From contig BAAHQB010000114.1 in NCBI GenBank assembly GCA_054601695.1, forward strand, positions 186,001 to 250,000: DNA of 64,000 bases, given 5' to 3'. Origin of the DNA: Amorphochlora amoebiformis. Lineage: Eukaryota; Cercozoa; Chlorarachniophyceae. The position numbers were made by a program, and so were the translations under genes. Shown here one piece after another: positions 1 to 64,000 of this stretch. Within the stretch, counting starts at the first letter, position 1; every line of letters starts with the position of its first letter. The notes beneath the pieces were generated by a model. The model was not told the DNA's origin. It saw only the letters and a program-made list of their open reading frames with translations, and made no database searches.

Positions 1-379
1 GTTGAGTTCCGTGCGTTGTGGTTTTTGGTTCTAATGTCTTTCCAGAACCGTGGATATCACTGCCACCTAGACGTTAGGGTTAGGGTTAGGGTTAGGATTC
101 GGGTTAGGGTTAGGGTTAGGGTTAGGGTTGGGGTTAGGGATAGGATCAGATTATTCAGCATGTCTTAGTCCGAAGACCATTAGGGTTAGGGTTAGGGTTA
201 GGATCAGATTATTCAGCATGTCTTAGTCCGAGGACCATTGACTCTCCAAAGTATAGGGTTACCGTTAGGGTAGGGTTAGGGATAGGGTTAGGGTTAGGGT
301 TAGGGTTATGGTTGGGTAGACTTAAGCGTAGTGAAAGGGTTAATTAGGATCATGTATATATGTATATACATATATATAT

Positions 380-425
<46 letters not shown>

Positions 426-442
426 CACATATATTATAGGTG

Positions 443-474
<32 letters not shown>

Positions 475-481
475 ATAATAT

Positions 482-557
<76 letters not shown>

Positions 558-1416
558 GTAAGGGCGGGTTAAGATATATCGTTAGATGTATATACAGATA
601 TATACAGATATACATATATGCATGACACCATACATAACTATAATATATATATATATATATATATATTTGTGTATATGTATATATATGTCTGTATATTATT
701 TTATAAACACATAGAATGTATATCTGTATATATATAAATACATATATATATACATATATACCTATATATATATATATATATATGCATACACATAGCCTTA
801 AATCGTACTACCTGGCTCTGTATTACTTCGACACAGCTTGGGAATCTCAGGGGAACCTTAGGGTTGGGTTAGGGTTAGGGTTAGGGTTAGGGTTAGGGTT
901 AGGGTTAGGGTTAGGGTTAGGGTTACGATCACGGTCAAGGTTAGGGTTAGGGTGAGTTCCAAGATTCGTTCTGAGGGTCCGGGTTAGAGTTAGGGTTAGG
1001 GTGTCGGGTTAGGGTTAGGGTTAGGATAACGATAGTAAGCGCTTTTGGTTAGAGTGACATATCGTGTATCAATCAATGGCTATCTATTCCAGGATGTTTG
1101 CTATTTCAACCATAATCCCAACCCTTAACCCTAACCCTAACCTCACATTAACCCTAAACCTCCTAACCCTGACGTTAACCCTATTGTGACTATAACCCTA
1201 ACCCTAACCCTCACCCTAGCCCTCACCCTAACCCAAACCCTAACCCTAGCCTTAACCCTAACTCTAACCCTAACCCTAGCCCTAACTCTAACCCTAACCC
1301 TAGCCCTAACCCTAACCCTAACCATGAGGGGGGGGTGAAGAGGCGCTCCTTGAAGGCAGTTCCGGTCGAGGAGGGGTAAAGAGGGTTTTGGAGAGAGGTT
1401 TCACAGGTTCTGAGAC
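1..1416 (-). CDS. possible further 3' exons of the CLU gene (tentative)
   Basis: Three unique islands between telomere-like blocks read open on the minus strand. At 1323-1416 an acceptor (CCCGAAAAG) precedes a Pro/Ser-rich stretch containing [16 protein letters not shown], and the donor is a GTTAGGG that begins the telomere-like array below it. At about 822-853 a short frame reads [11 protein letters not shown] before GTAGTA. At about 1-66 an island follows TAG and reads [17 protein letters not shown] in one frame. Junction phases to exon 2472-2511 could not be settled and two frames of 1323-1416 are open. These may be the continuation of the CLU gene, which has no stop in view, or a different transcript. 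Confidence 0.35.
201..247 (+). repeat. ~40-bp element in telomere-like array (copies at 143-180 and 201-247)
   Basis: Shared phrases ATTATTCAGCATGTCTTAGT and GAGGACCATTGACTC, preceded by TTAGGATCAG. Other copies: 13003-13053, and in reverse complement 28256-28304, 28918-28962, 35991-36030, 39190-39242, 43845-43884. Every copy is flanked by telomere-like hexamers, and its orientation is fixed relative to them. Confidence 0.9.
343..800. repeat. (AT)n microsatellite block
   Basis: TA dinucleotide tracts with TGTG and CATA interruptions, unique islands only at about 555-600. The open frames here translate as YIYIY in any frame and are not genes. Confidence 0.95.
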
Positions 1417-1620
1417 CTTTTCGGGTTGATATATGAAAAAGAGTTATGAAATCTTTTCGGGTTGATATGTGTATAAGAGAGGTTTCACAGGTTATGAGAT
1501 CTTTTCGGGTTGGCATGTGTCAAAGAGACGTTTCACAGGTTCTGAGACCTTTTCGGGTTGATATATGTATGTATAAGAGAGGTTTCACAGGTTCTGAGAC
1601 CTTTTTGGGTTGATAAATGT
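1405..1620. repeat. tandem copies of the acceptor edge of exon 1323-1416
   Basis: About four units of 50-60 bp share the minus-strand phrase CAACCCGAAAAG followed by GTCTCAGAACCTGTGAAACC, the acceptor and first bases of the proposed exon at 1323-1416. The units diverge by a few substitutions, and one lacks the GTCTCAG part. Confidence 0.75.
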
Positions 1621-1679
1621 ATGGTAGATGATCGTATATAGATATTCCCGTGGAAGTTACACTTATATATGCACATACA

Positions 1680-1689
1680 AATATATGCA

Positions 1690-1728
<39 letters not shown>

Positions 1729-1788
1729 CATGTGTGTGTGTGTGTGTGTGTATGTGTGTATACGTATATGCGTATGCATAGGACACAC

Positions 1789-1846
<58 letters not shown>

Positions 1847-1946
1847 GTATACATATGCATAGGTGCATACATACACATGTATACTTATATACACATATGT
1901 GTGTACATATATATATATATATATGAATATATATATATATATATAA

Positions 1947-2037
<91 letters not shown>

Positions 2038-2090
2038 CATATTATACATATATATATATATTGTACAGATACATACACATATATACCTTT
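1680..2090. repeat. (AT)n microsatellite with (TG)n
   Basis: Long perfect TA runs, one TG run at 1731-1750 and a CA-rich part at about 1860-1900. No coding island is seen inside. Confidence 0.95.
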
Positions 2091-2471
2091 TCATCCCGAC
2101 CTTCCTCCCTAATTCTCCGCATCGTCCTCCTTAGGGTTAGGGTTAGGGTTAGGTTAGGATTAGGGTTAGGGTTAGGGTTAGGGTTAGGGTTAGGGTTAGA
2201 GTTAGGGTTAGAGTTAGAGTTAGGGATAGCGTCAAAGTAAAATTGAACCAGGGTTAGGGTTAAAATAGGGTTTGGGTTAGGATTCAGAGATCAGGGCTCC
2301 GTGAGTTTCAAGGGTTACGATGTAATCGTTAAGAGTTAGGGTAGGGATTAGGGTTAGGATTAGGGTTAGGGTTAGGGTTAGGGTTAGGGCTTGGGTTAGG
2401 GTTAGGGTTGGGTTTCCGTGGTTTCAGAGCAATGGTTAGGGTTAGGGGTAGGGTTAGGGTTAGTGGAGTAC

Positions 2472-21054
<18,583 letters not shown>

Positions 21055-21449
21055 TTTTTTGGGTTGCTTTCGCTTCGGAAATGGGGTTGGGGGGGGGAGG
21101 GAATTGAGGGACGGGGCGGGACGGAGTGATGAAGGAAGCGCCGAAGCGCCACGGGGTGGAAAAAATGACGGTTCCAGGAAGGTTTCGTTATTAATTTAGA
21201 TATTACTATTAGAGGTTTATTAATAAATATATTATTAAACTATTAAGCTCTTTATCTCAGATTATTAGAGGTTCAGAATCATATCTTACAGTTTCCGATA
21301 TTATTTCTACAGTTTCAAAAACTCGTACATGGTGGGTGCGTGTGAAGAGGGATGAAAGAGCCAGAGGAGAAAGAGAAAAGGAGAGAGATAGGAAGGAAAA
21401 AGAGATGCAGATAAAACGAGGAAAAAAAAGGGGTGGGGATAAAGGGGGT

Positions 21450-21483
<34 letters not shown>

Positions 21484-21849
21484 AGCAGGGACAGGAATAG
21501 AGAGGACCGGAGATCCGACGGAGGAAGAAAGGAAATAGATAACATACCGAGAATAGAGGGAGAGGGAGAAGAAATTCGAAAAGAGAATAAGAGAGATATC
21601 AGAAGGAGAGAGAGGACAAGGAAAAAGGCGGGAAAGGGCAAAGGAATACACAGACAAATCGATAGCTTTGCCCAACATATATTCTCGTGATTGTAACAAA
21701 TATTGCTCTCCCTCTATCTCTCTCACACTGTATTGTCACACCCTATTGAAAAATTATATCGAGCTCATAAGTAATCTCCTTTGAATCATGAAATATGTCT
21801 AATTCTCCCTTTCCCCCCCCCCTCATGTCACGGTGCAGTGTCACACCCC
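21055..21849. promoter_or_regulatory. divergent intergenic region between the CLU gene and PAM
   Basis: The 795 bp separate the minus-strand ATG at 21054 from the plus-strand ATG at 21850, so promoters of both genes should lie here. The segment holds a G-rich stretch near 21085-21130, AT-rich unique sequence at 21185-21310, a purine (GA) tract at about 21335-21665, and T/C-rich runs near 21700-21830. No TATA box or initiator can be assigned with confidence. The promoter role is inferred from gene arrangement only. Confidence 0.5.
21335..21665. repeat. GA-rich tract in the divergent promoter region
   Basis: Purine tract with a perfect (GA)n run at about 21455-21482. It lies between the CLU and PAM start codons. 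Confidence 0.85.
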
Positions 21850-49470
<27,621 letters not shown>

Positions 49471-49963
49471 CGTTTAACTACTACGTACATCGCGAAACAA
49501 TTGTGAAATCTTCAATCCGTGTTACAACTAGTTGAAATCTAGTAAATTAACTTGCAACATGTACTTAAGATGTACATATAGTTATAATCTTATGATTGAC
49601 GTTTAAAATCTAGAAATGGATCACGGGAAGACTATACACTAATGCCAGTATAGCTCCACGATCTAGACGTCACTGTCTGAAATTGAACGATTTACTCCAG
49701 TTATCTTATGACCGTAGGTTTAGGTACTATTACTAGGTATCTTATGACCGTAGGTTTAGGTATTATTACTTAAGTATTACTAGCATCACTAGATCAGTGC
49801 GATATTCCGGTTCAAGTAATTCAAATCAATTGACTCAACCATAATACTTTCGATAAATCAGCAAAAGCAGAATAGAGAGACTGACAGTACTGGTAAATAA
49901 AACCTAGACTAGATAAAATTATACTTATAACTTTTCATTTCGATGAGCATTCGTATGGCACGA
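49471..49963. other. convergent 3' intergenic region between PAM and the SLC25 carrier
   Basis: This 493-bp unique, AT-moderate stretch lies between the PAM stop and the carrier stop. It has an AATAAA at 49896-49901 on the plus strand, a possible polyadenylation signal for PAM although 426 nt past the stop, and a short tandem duplication of about 40 bp at 49700-49770 (unit containing TATCTTATGACCGTAGG). No open frame of note is seen. Confidence 0.5.
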
Positions 49964-58501
<8,538 letters not shown>

Positions 58502-58504
58502 GAG

Positions 58505-59410
58505 TATCTGATGATTACAGTAGTGTTTATAGTGTATATTATACATCTGACGAAAACAAGTATATGTATGTAAATATATGTATCTGAGATTACAGTAGAC
58601 TTTATAGTGTATACTATACATCTGACGAAAACAAGTATATATATGTAAATATATGTATCTGATGGTTACAGTAGTGTTTATAGTGTATATTATACATCTG
58701 ACGAAAACAAGTATATATGTAAATATATGTATCTGATGGTTACAGTAGTGTTTATAGTGTATATTATACATCTAACGAAAACAAGTATATATGTAAATAT
58801 ATGTATCTGATGGTTACAGTAGTGTTTATAGTGTATATTATACATCTAACGAAAACAAGTATATATGTAAATATATGTATCTGATGATTACAGTAGTGTT
58901 TATAGTGTATATTATACATCTGACGAAAACAAGTATATATGTAAATATATGTATCTGATGGTTACAGTAGTGTTTATAGTGTATATTATACATCTAACGA
59001 AAACAAGTATATATATGTAAATATATGTATCTGAGATTACAGTAGTCTTTATAGTGTATATTATACATCTGACGAAAACAAGTATATATATGTAAATATA
59101 TGTATCTGAGATTACAGTAGACTTTATAGTGTATACTATACATCTGACGAAAACAAGTGTATATATGTGAATATATGTATCTGAGATTACAGTAGTCTTT
59201 ATAGTGTATATTATACATCTGACGAAAACAAGTGTATATATGTAAATATATGTATGTGATGATTACAGTAGACTTTATAGTGTATATTATACATCTGATG
59301 AAAACAAGTATATATGTAAATATATGTATCTGATGGTTACAGTAGTGTTTATAGTGTATATTATACATCTAACGAAAACAAGTATATATATGTAAATATA
59401 TGTATGTAAA
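58505..59410. repeat. ~75-bp minisatellite directly upstream of the carrier start codon
   Basis: Twelve units of about 73-76 bp with CATCTGACGAAAACAAGTAT and TTACAGTAGTGTTTATAG. The first unit touches the start-codon region. Two sequence classes (GATGGTTACAG and GAGATTACAG) are interleaved. Confidence 0.95.
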
Positions 59411-59850
<440 letters not shown>

Positions 59851-60776
59851 TGATCATCCTTGGGCTAACTATCTTGGGATTATATTCGTTATAACATTAA
59901 TATCATTTATATACACATGTATCTATGCCGTAAAAATATACCTAAAAAAATTTACATAATTGTCTGTATGATGATACCAGGTTGAATATATTCATAGATT
60001 TATTTGTCTTTCGCACAATTGTGCACATGTATGAGAATAGGGTCAAAAAGATGCGGAATGTAGGATACACCCATGTTCGCGCCATATTTCATAGAGAGCC
60101 ACAAAATAAACGAAAATCACATGTTGTAAACTCATTTCTAGCGACGTTTTGATGGCATTTGCGCACATTTTTCAACAAAAAAAAGTGCAAAGGTGGTAGT
60201 GCAGAGCCATAAGAAGAGTTCTAGTTGGTTATCAATTCAAGGTTTTGATATAAGACATCAATTCTCCGCCAAGAATCGAAATCCACCAGACCCTTCTATT
60301 CCCGCTATATTTTCCTAACCTTTGTGCACTCTTCTCAAAATTGTGCGGATTTATGTAAATTTAGGCTCGAAATTAACAGATTCGAGGTCACCTATGCCAC
60401 GATGCGTCCAAGATCCCTGAGAAACCCGCCTAGTGTCCAGGGCACGTCGTCGTTAAATTTAAACACGAGGAATTAAAAATATTTTTCTTGGGCTCCGAAC
60501 CTCCGTGGATTCCGAATATGCGAAACGGACAGTTGACGTTCCCTCCTCATGGTATCCTGACTTTCAGCATGTGACGACATGTGTTATCCAGTGTACTCTT
60601 ACGATTGCTTACGTATATACTGATATCGGACTGCAAGCGCACGTCACAGTTTGCTCACACCGTCACACCCACACGCGATATAAAATTTCGACGAAAAGAT
60701 ACCGGTACCGGTAGAATAATTATTCGTGGATTCCGAATCTCCGTGGATTCCGAAATATTCCCCGAAGCCGACGACA

Positions 60777-61960
60777 ATGGATGACAGACAGGTGAATTTT
60801 TACATTACCTGGGCTCTAGGGGGTCGGATATGTGCCTACAGTACGGATAGCTGCAGAAAGAACATTGAACGCTTAGTCTTTCAATACCTCGAATGCGCAG
60901 AATATGAATTAAGGACTATGTTTCCCCAAGAATCAGTGACGACGAGGAACTTTGCGGCAGGGTTGCAAGTACAACTAGGGTGGGGATGGGGTTGTCCACA
61001 GAATAGCTTCAATATTCAAGATACTCATCACCCCACGCTACCTCAAGTTTGTAAAAATGTGCACACATATATTGAGGGATATGTCTCATGTACTGCACCA
61101 GGTGGCCAAGGCGGCGACGGCCTTGCTCAAGTACGTTGAGAGGCAGCAGGAAAAGAAGAACGAGAGCGAGAAGAAGAAATCACTTTTCGTAGATTCAGAA
61201 TTCGTGTATCTTTCCCTCACTCTCATGAAGATGCCGGACAAGGGCCGCGTCAACGGCTGGCGTATCGCCGTCCCACACAGCCTCTACGCCGGCACTGATA
61301 TCTGCCTGATCACCAAGGACCCGGTCGAAGAGTGGGAGGAGAAACTTGAAGCTAAACCCGTCGACGAGATTAAGAAGCTCATCGACCTCTCGACGCTTCG
61401 CAAGAACTACGCTCAGTATAAGGACAAGCGCGACCTTTTTGTGAGCTACGACGTGTTCTTTGCCGACGAACGGATACTCAAGTTGCTTCCACACCTCATC
61501 GGGAAGCGCTTCTTCGAGGGGAATAAACAGCCAATACCTGTGAGACTCTCGGGAAAGAATATCGATAAGTCGATCGCGGCGGCGAGGGATGCGACTTATT
61601 TTTTCATGAGGGGCGGGAATATCTGCGGGATGAAGGTTCCATGATTACGCGAGTCTTGAGAGCGATAGCTAGACATTGGATGTGCCCACTGTCTTACCTG
61701 ACCCCTGAAGTTTCCCGACTTCCCATATATAGCACATGAACGCTGACAGTGTACTTGCTCCCATGTTAATGGATGTCCATCAGGTCGGAAAGACGGACTT
61801 CTCGCCCGAGGAGTTGACGAGTAACATCTTGGAGATCATGCCTAACGTGATAAAGAGGATCCCCGGAGGCTGGAAGAACGTCCAAGCCGTGCACCTAAGA
61901 ACAGGAAAGAGCCCTGCGCTACCGATCTACAAGTGTCTCCCGGTGGGGCCCATGATATGA
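60777..61960 (+). CDS. UTP30: ribosomal L1-domain protein, Utp30/RSL1D1-like ribosome biogenesis factor
   Basis: Three exons: 60777-60791 (MDDRQ), 61102-61635, 61784-61960 (TGA). Both introns (310 and 148 nt) are GT-AG in phase 0, and the CDS codes for 241 residues. The spliced N terminus reads MDDRQVAKAATALLKYVERQ, as in the family's first helix. Landmarks: LTLMKMP, DICLITKDPVEEW, LIDLSTLRKNY, YDVFFADERILKLLPHLIGKRFFEG, QPIPVRL, then across the last intron ICGMK-VGKTDFSPEELTSNIL and VQAVHLRTGKSPALPIYKC. This is the ribosomal L1 fold of Cic1/Utp30/RSL1D1, nucleolar proteins bound to pre-ribosomal RNA. There is no long lysine-rich C-terminal tail, so it resembles short Utp30 (yeast about 274 aa) more than human RSL1D1. 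The exons are richer in GC than the surroundings and the introns hold no satellite, unlike its neighbours. Confidence 0.92.
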
Positions 61961-62716
61961 TACGGAGTAGGTTTCAACCTGAAGTTAGCCGTCGTCTGCA
62001 CGCTGCTTGGCCTTGTAGTTTGGAGGGGTCGGAACCTCGGTATTAGTATGCGTTAGTGGTCTGTCCAAGTGCTGGGGTTGGGATATCCGGATAACCCAGC
62101 CTAAGATATGTCGATAAAAAAAGTTAAAATTAACAGAATCGTGATTCAGTACCCATGATCAGCTATAATTTAAATTTTAAGAACACAAAACCTACTGCAT
62201 CTTTTATTTTGCGTTTTTAGCTCACTTAGAAGTGTAGTAGCTACACTAATAGCCGGAAGTTGCGGCCAATCAATCTGAATGATCTATATATGATAATCTT
62301 ATATCCTAAATCTAATATAGCTAGTACTATTGAACTTCTTGAACTTAGTAGGACTGATAATCATTGAATATCTTAATTTTAATTCATCCGTATCATGCTC
62401 GGCCGGCCATCATACCGATATATAGTGTGTGCGTGTGCGTATAATATATATATTTTATATATATAATACACACACACATATATATATATATCACTAGTAT
62501 CAATCTTTGACGCATCATAGCCACAGTACTGGCGTAGTCGTGTCAGCCTCATGATCACATGGCATGGCTTGGATCCGGATTTTTATAGTAGCTATTGGAG
62601 GGAAAGCTTATCTGGAGCAACTTCAACTTATTGACTTCAGTTTCTCCGACTTAACGGGTACAGTCACTGGGATTATCGTTGCTTACGAGAGTTTCTGTCG
62701 CTATCCGAACGAAAAG
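61961..62716. other. convergent intergenic region after the Utp30-like gene
   Basis: Mostly unique sequence with a short TA/CA microsatellite at about 62425-62490. A plus-strand frame of 54 codons (62564-62728) is open but unrecognised. No clear polyadenylation signal is seen close to either stop. Confidence 0.4.
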
Positions 62717-62888
62717 TTACATGCTTGAAGCTCTCGTGAAGATCGAAAAGTAATCTTCTTGCGAAAGAGGCACCTGAATAAGAATCAAAACGTGTTTCAG
62801 CACTCCTTTAGGCGAGATTGAATAAATATATAGGACTAGTGCATATAAGGAGATATGTATATAAAACATATATATATATATATATATT

Positions 62889-62928
<40 letters not shown>

Positions 62929-63015
62929 GTGTATATATAATATGTATAAATGTATAAATTATATCCATATGTTAATGTAAATGTAGCATATTATACACAC
63001 ACACACACGCATGTG

Positions 63016-63055
<40 letters not shown>

Positions 63056-63090
63056 ATGCATATATGTATATGTATATATATACATATATA

Positions 63091-63147
<57 letters not shown>

Positions 63148-63406
63148 GTATATACATATTATTATCATCGTCTTATCATCATCGTCATTATCAGGGGAAA
63201 ATCTATTAAATAATATATCTGTATACATGTGTACACATGTGTATGTATATATATATATATATATGTATATAATATATATATATATATATATATACATATA
63301 ATATGTTTATATATATATGTAACAATAATCGAAATAACAATGTATATACATAGATATATATTCATATGTGTGTGTGTGTATGTATATTACGTATATGTAT
63401 ATGTAT

Positions 63407-63438
<32 letters not shown>

Positions 63439-63594
63439 AAACATGTACTATGATATATGTATGTATATGGGTATGCATATCTCAAATGAACATACGGGGT
63501 TAGTTTGACATCCGTCAGCAGCGGCAGCTTTGGATAGGGTCTGATGTATTGTGTGTATACAGCATACATATATTTATATAATACACATATATGT

Positions 63595-63627
<33 letters not shown>

Positions 63628-63677
63628 CATATATGTACATATATATATATTATTTTTTGATATTAGTATATATGCAA

Positions 63678-63715
<38 letters not shown>

Positions 63716-63937
63716 CATTGATATATAAATATGCTTTTATATATAATATAATATATATAATTGTACATGGAATTTCACATACACATATACTTATACATAT
63801 AAATAATGTAAATTATAATATATATATATATAAATAGATATGTATATATATATATATATATGTTTATATCTAACACCCACACAACATACATATATACCTC
63901 TAAAATTCGAGAATCTCTCGATCTCCTTAACACCCAT
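62717..63937 (-). CDS. unidentified minus-strand gene, terminal exons
   Basis: The last exon is 62717-62773: acceptor TTATTCAG, 18 codons [18 protein letters not shown], then TAA. The preceding island 63496-63540 has acceptor ACATCAG, 15 codons [15 protein letters not shown] and donor GTATGT. Both junctions are phase 0, so they join cleanly. A candidate first or internal exon at 63898-63937 reads [13 protein letters not shown] before GTATAT, but it ends in phase 1 and does not fit 63496-63540 directly, so a microexon is missing or it belongs elsewhere. The product is not recognised. Codon use and splice context look like the neighbouring genes. Confidence 0.5.
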
Positions 63938-64000
63938 ATTTATATATACATATATATTCATATTATATATATATATATATGTACATATTATACGTCTAAA
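62860..64000. repeat. (AT)n intron DNA of the right-end gene
   Basis: TA and CA/TG repeats between the exon islands at 62717-62773, 63496-63540 and 63898-63937, with a TCATC-rich island at 63160-63210. The window ends in this repeat. Confidence 0.85.

Noticed and set aside
84-310. Left-end TTAGGG blocks as a true telomere
   Set aside because: Hexamers are degenerate, change orientation along the window, are interrupted by exons and satellites, and recur at more than 20 internal sites.
60726-61139. 137-codon plus-strand frame starting at 60726
   Set aside because: It reads through the first intron of the Utp30-like gene. Family similarity appears only after the 61101 acceptor, and the spliced N terminus from ATG 60777 fits better.
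61195-61494. 99-codon minus-strand frame
   Set aside because: It is antisense to the conserved L1-domain exon.
62564-62728. 54-codon plus-strand frame (starts MAWIRIFIVAIGG)
   Set aside because: It is open but unrecognised, single-exon and overlaps the stop of the minus-strand terminal exon. The evidence is too weak to call.

Overview
This is nuclear DNA of an intron-rich eukaryote, most likely a unicellular one. It has spliceosomal introns, a standard-code mitochondrial carrier, a bifunctional peptide-amidating enzyme and a ribosome-biogenesis factor, with no bacterial operon signals. The species cannot be named from the sequence. TTAGGG-type repeats fit a lineage with that telomere unit, but here they are internal and degenerate, not a chromosome end.

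At first sight the window is almost all (AT)n microsatellite and (TTAGGG)n/(CCCTAA)n-like DNA. The long [11 protein letters not shown] and NPNPNP open frames are translations of those repeats. The real coding content sits in very short unique islands (about 20-100 nt) between the repeats. Reading each island for an AG acceptor, an open frame, a GT (rarely GC) donor and a matching codon phase gives four genes and part of a fifth.

Layout. (1) 21054 down to the left edge, minus strand: a CLU (clustered mitochondria/TIF31-like) domain gene, at least 31 exons, open at its 3' end. (2) 21850-49470, plus strand: a complete or nearly complete peptidylglycine alpha-amidating monooxygenase (PAM): signal peptide, PHM copper monooxygenase, PAL lyase, one membrane span, cytosolic tail, about 48 exons in 27.6 kb. 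(3) 58501-49964, minus strand: a complete 291-residue SLC25 mitochondrial carrier in 12 exons. (4) 60777-61960, plus strand: a Utp30/RSL1D1-type ribosomal L1-domain protein in 3 exons, in the only stretch nearly free of satellites. (5) 62717-63937, minus strand: two or three exons of an unidentified gene. Orientation alternates (- + - + -): genes 1/2 and 3/4 share divergent promoters; 2/3 and 4/5 converge.

The notable biology is in the introns. Telomere-like arrays fill many of them and supply splice sites: arrays reading CCCTAA on the coding strand run into the 3' AG, and arrays reading TTAGGG on the coding strand often begin at the 5' splice site as GTTAGGG. A second process has copied exon edges with their splice site into the flanking AT-rich intron, up to nine times, sometimes inverted. 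A ~40-bp element recurs eight times inside the telomere-like arrays of two genes. Three introns seem to begin with GC, each next to a CCCTAA-type array.

The genes are not a pathway. PAM is secretory, the carrier mitochondrial, the CLU protein cytosolic and linked to mitochondrial biogenesis in known families, and Utp30 nucleolar. All exon calls come from reading by eye; none was checked against transcripts or databases.
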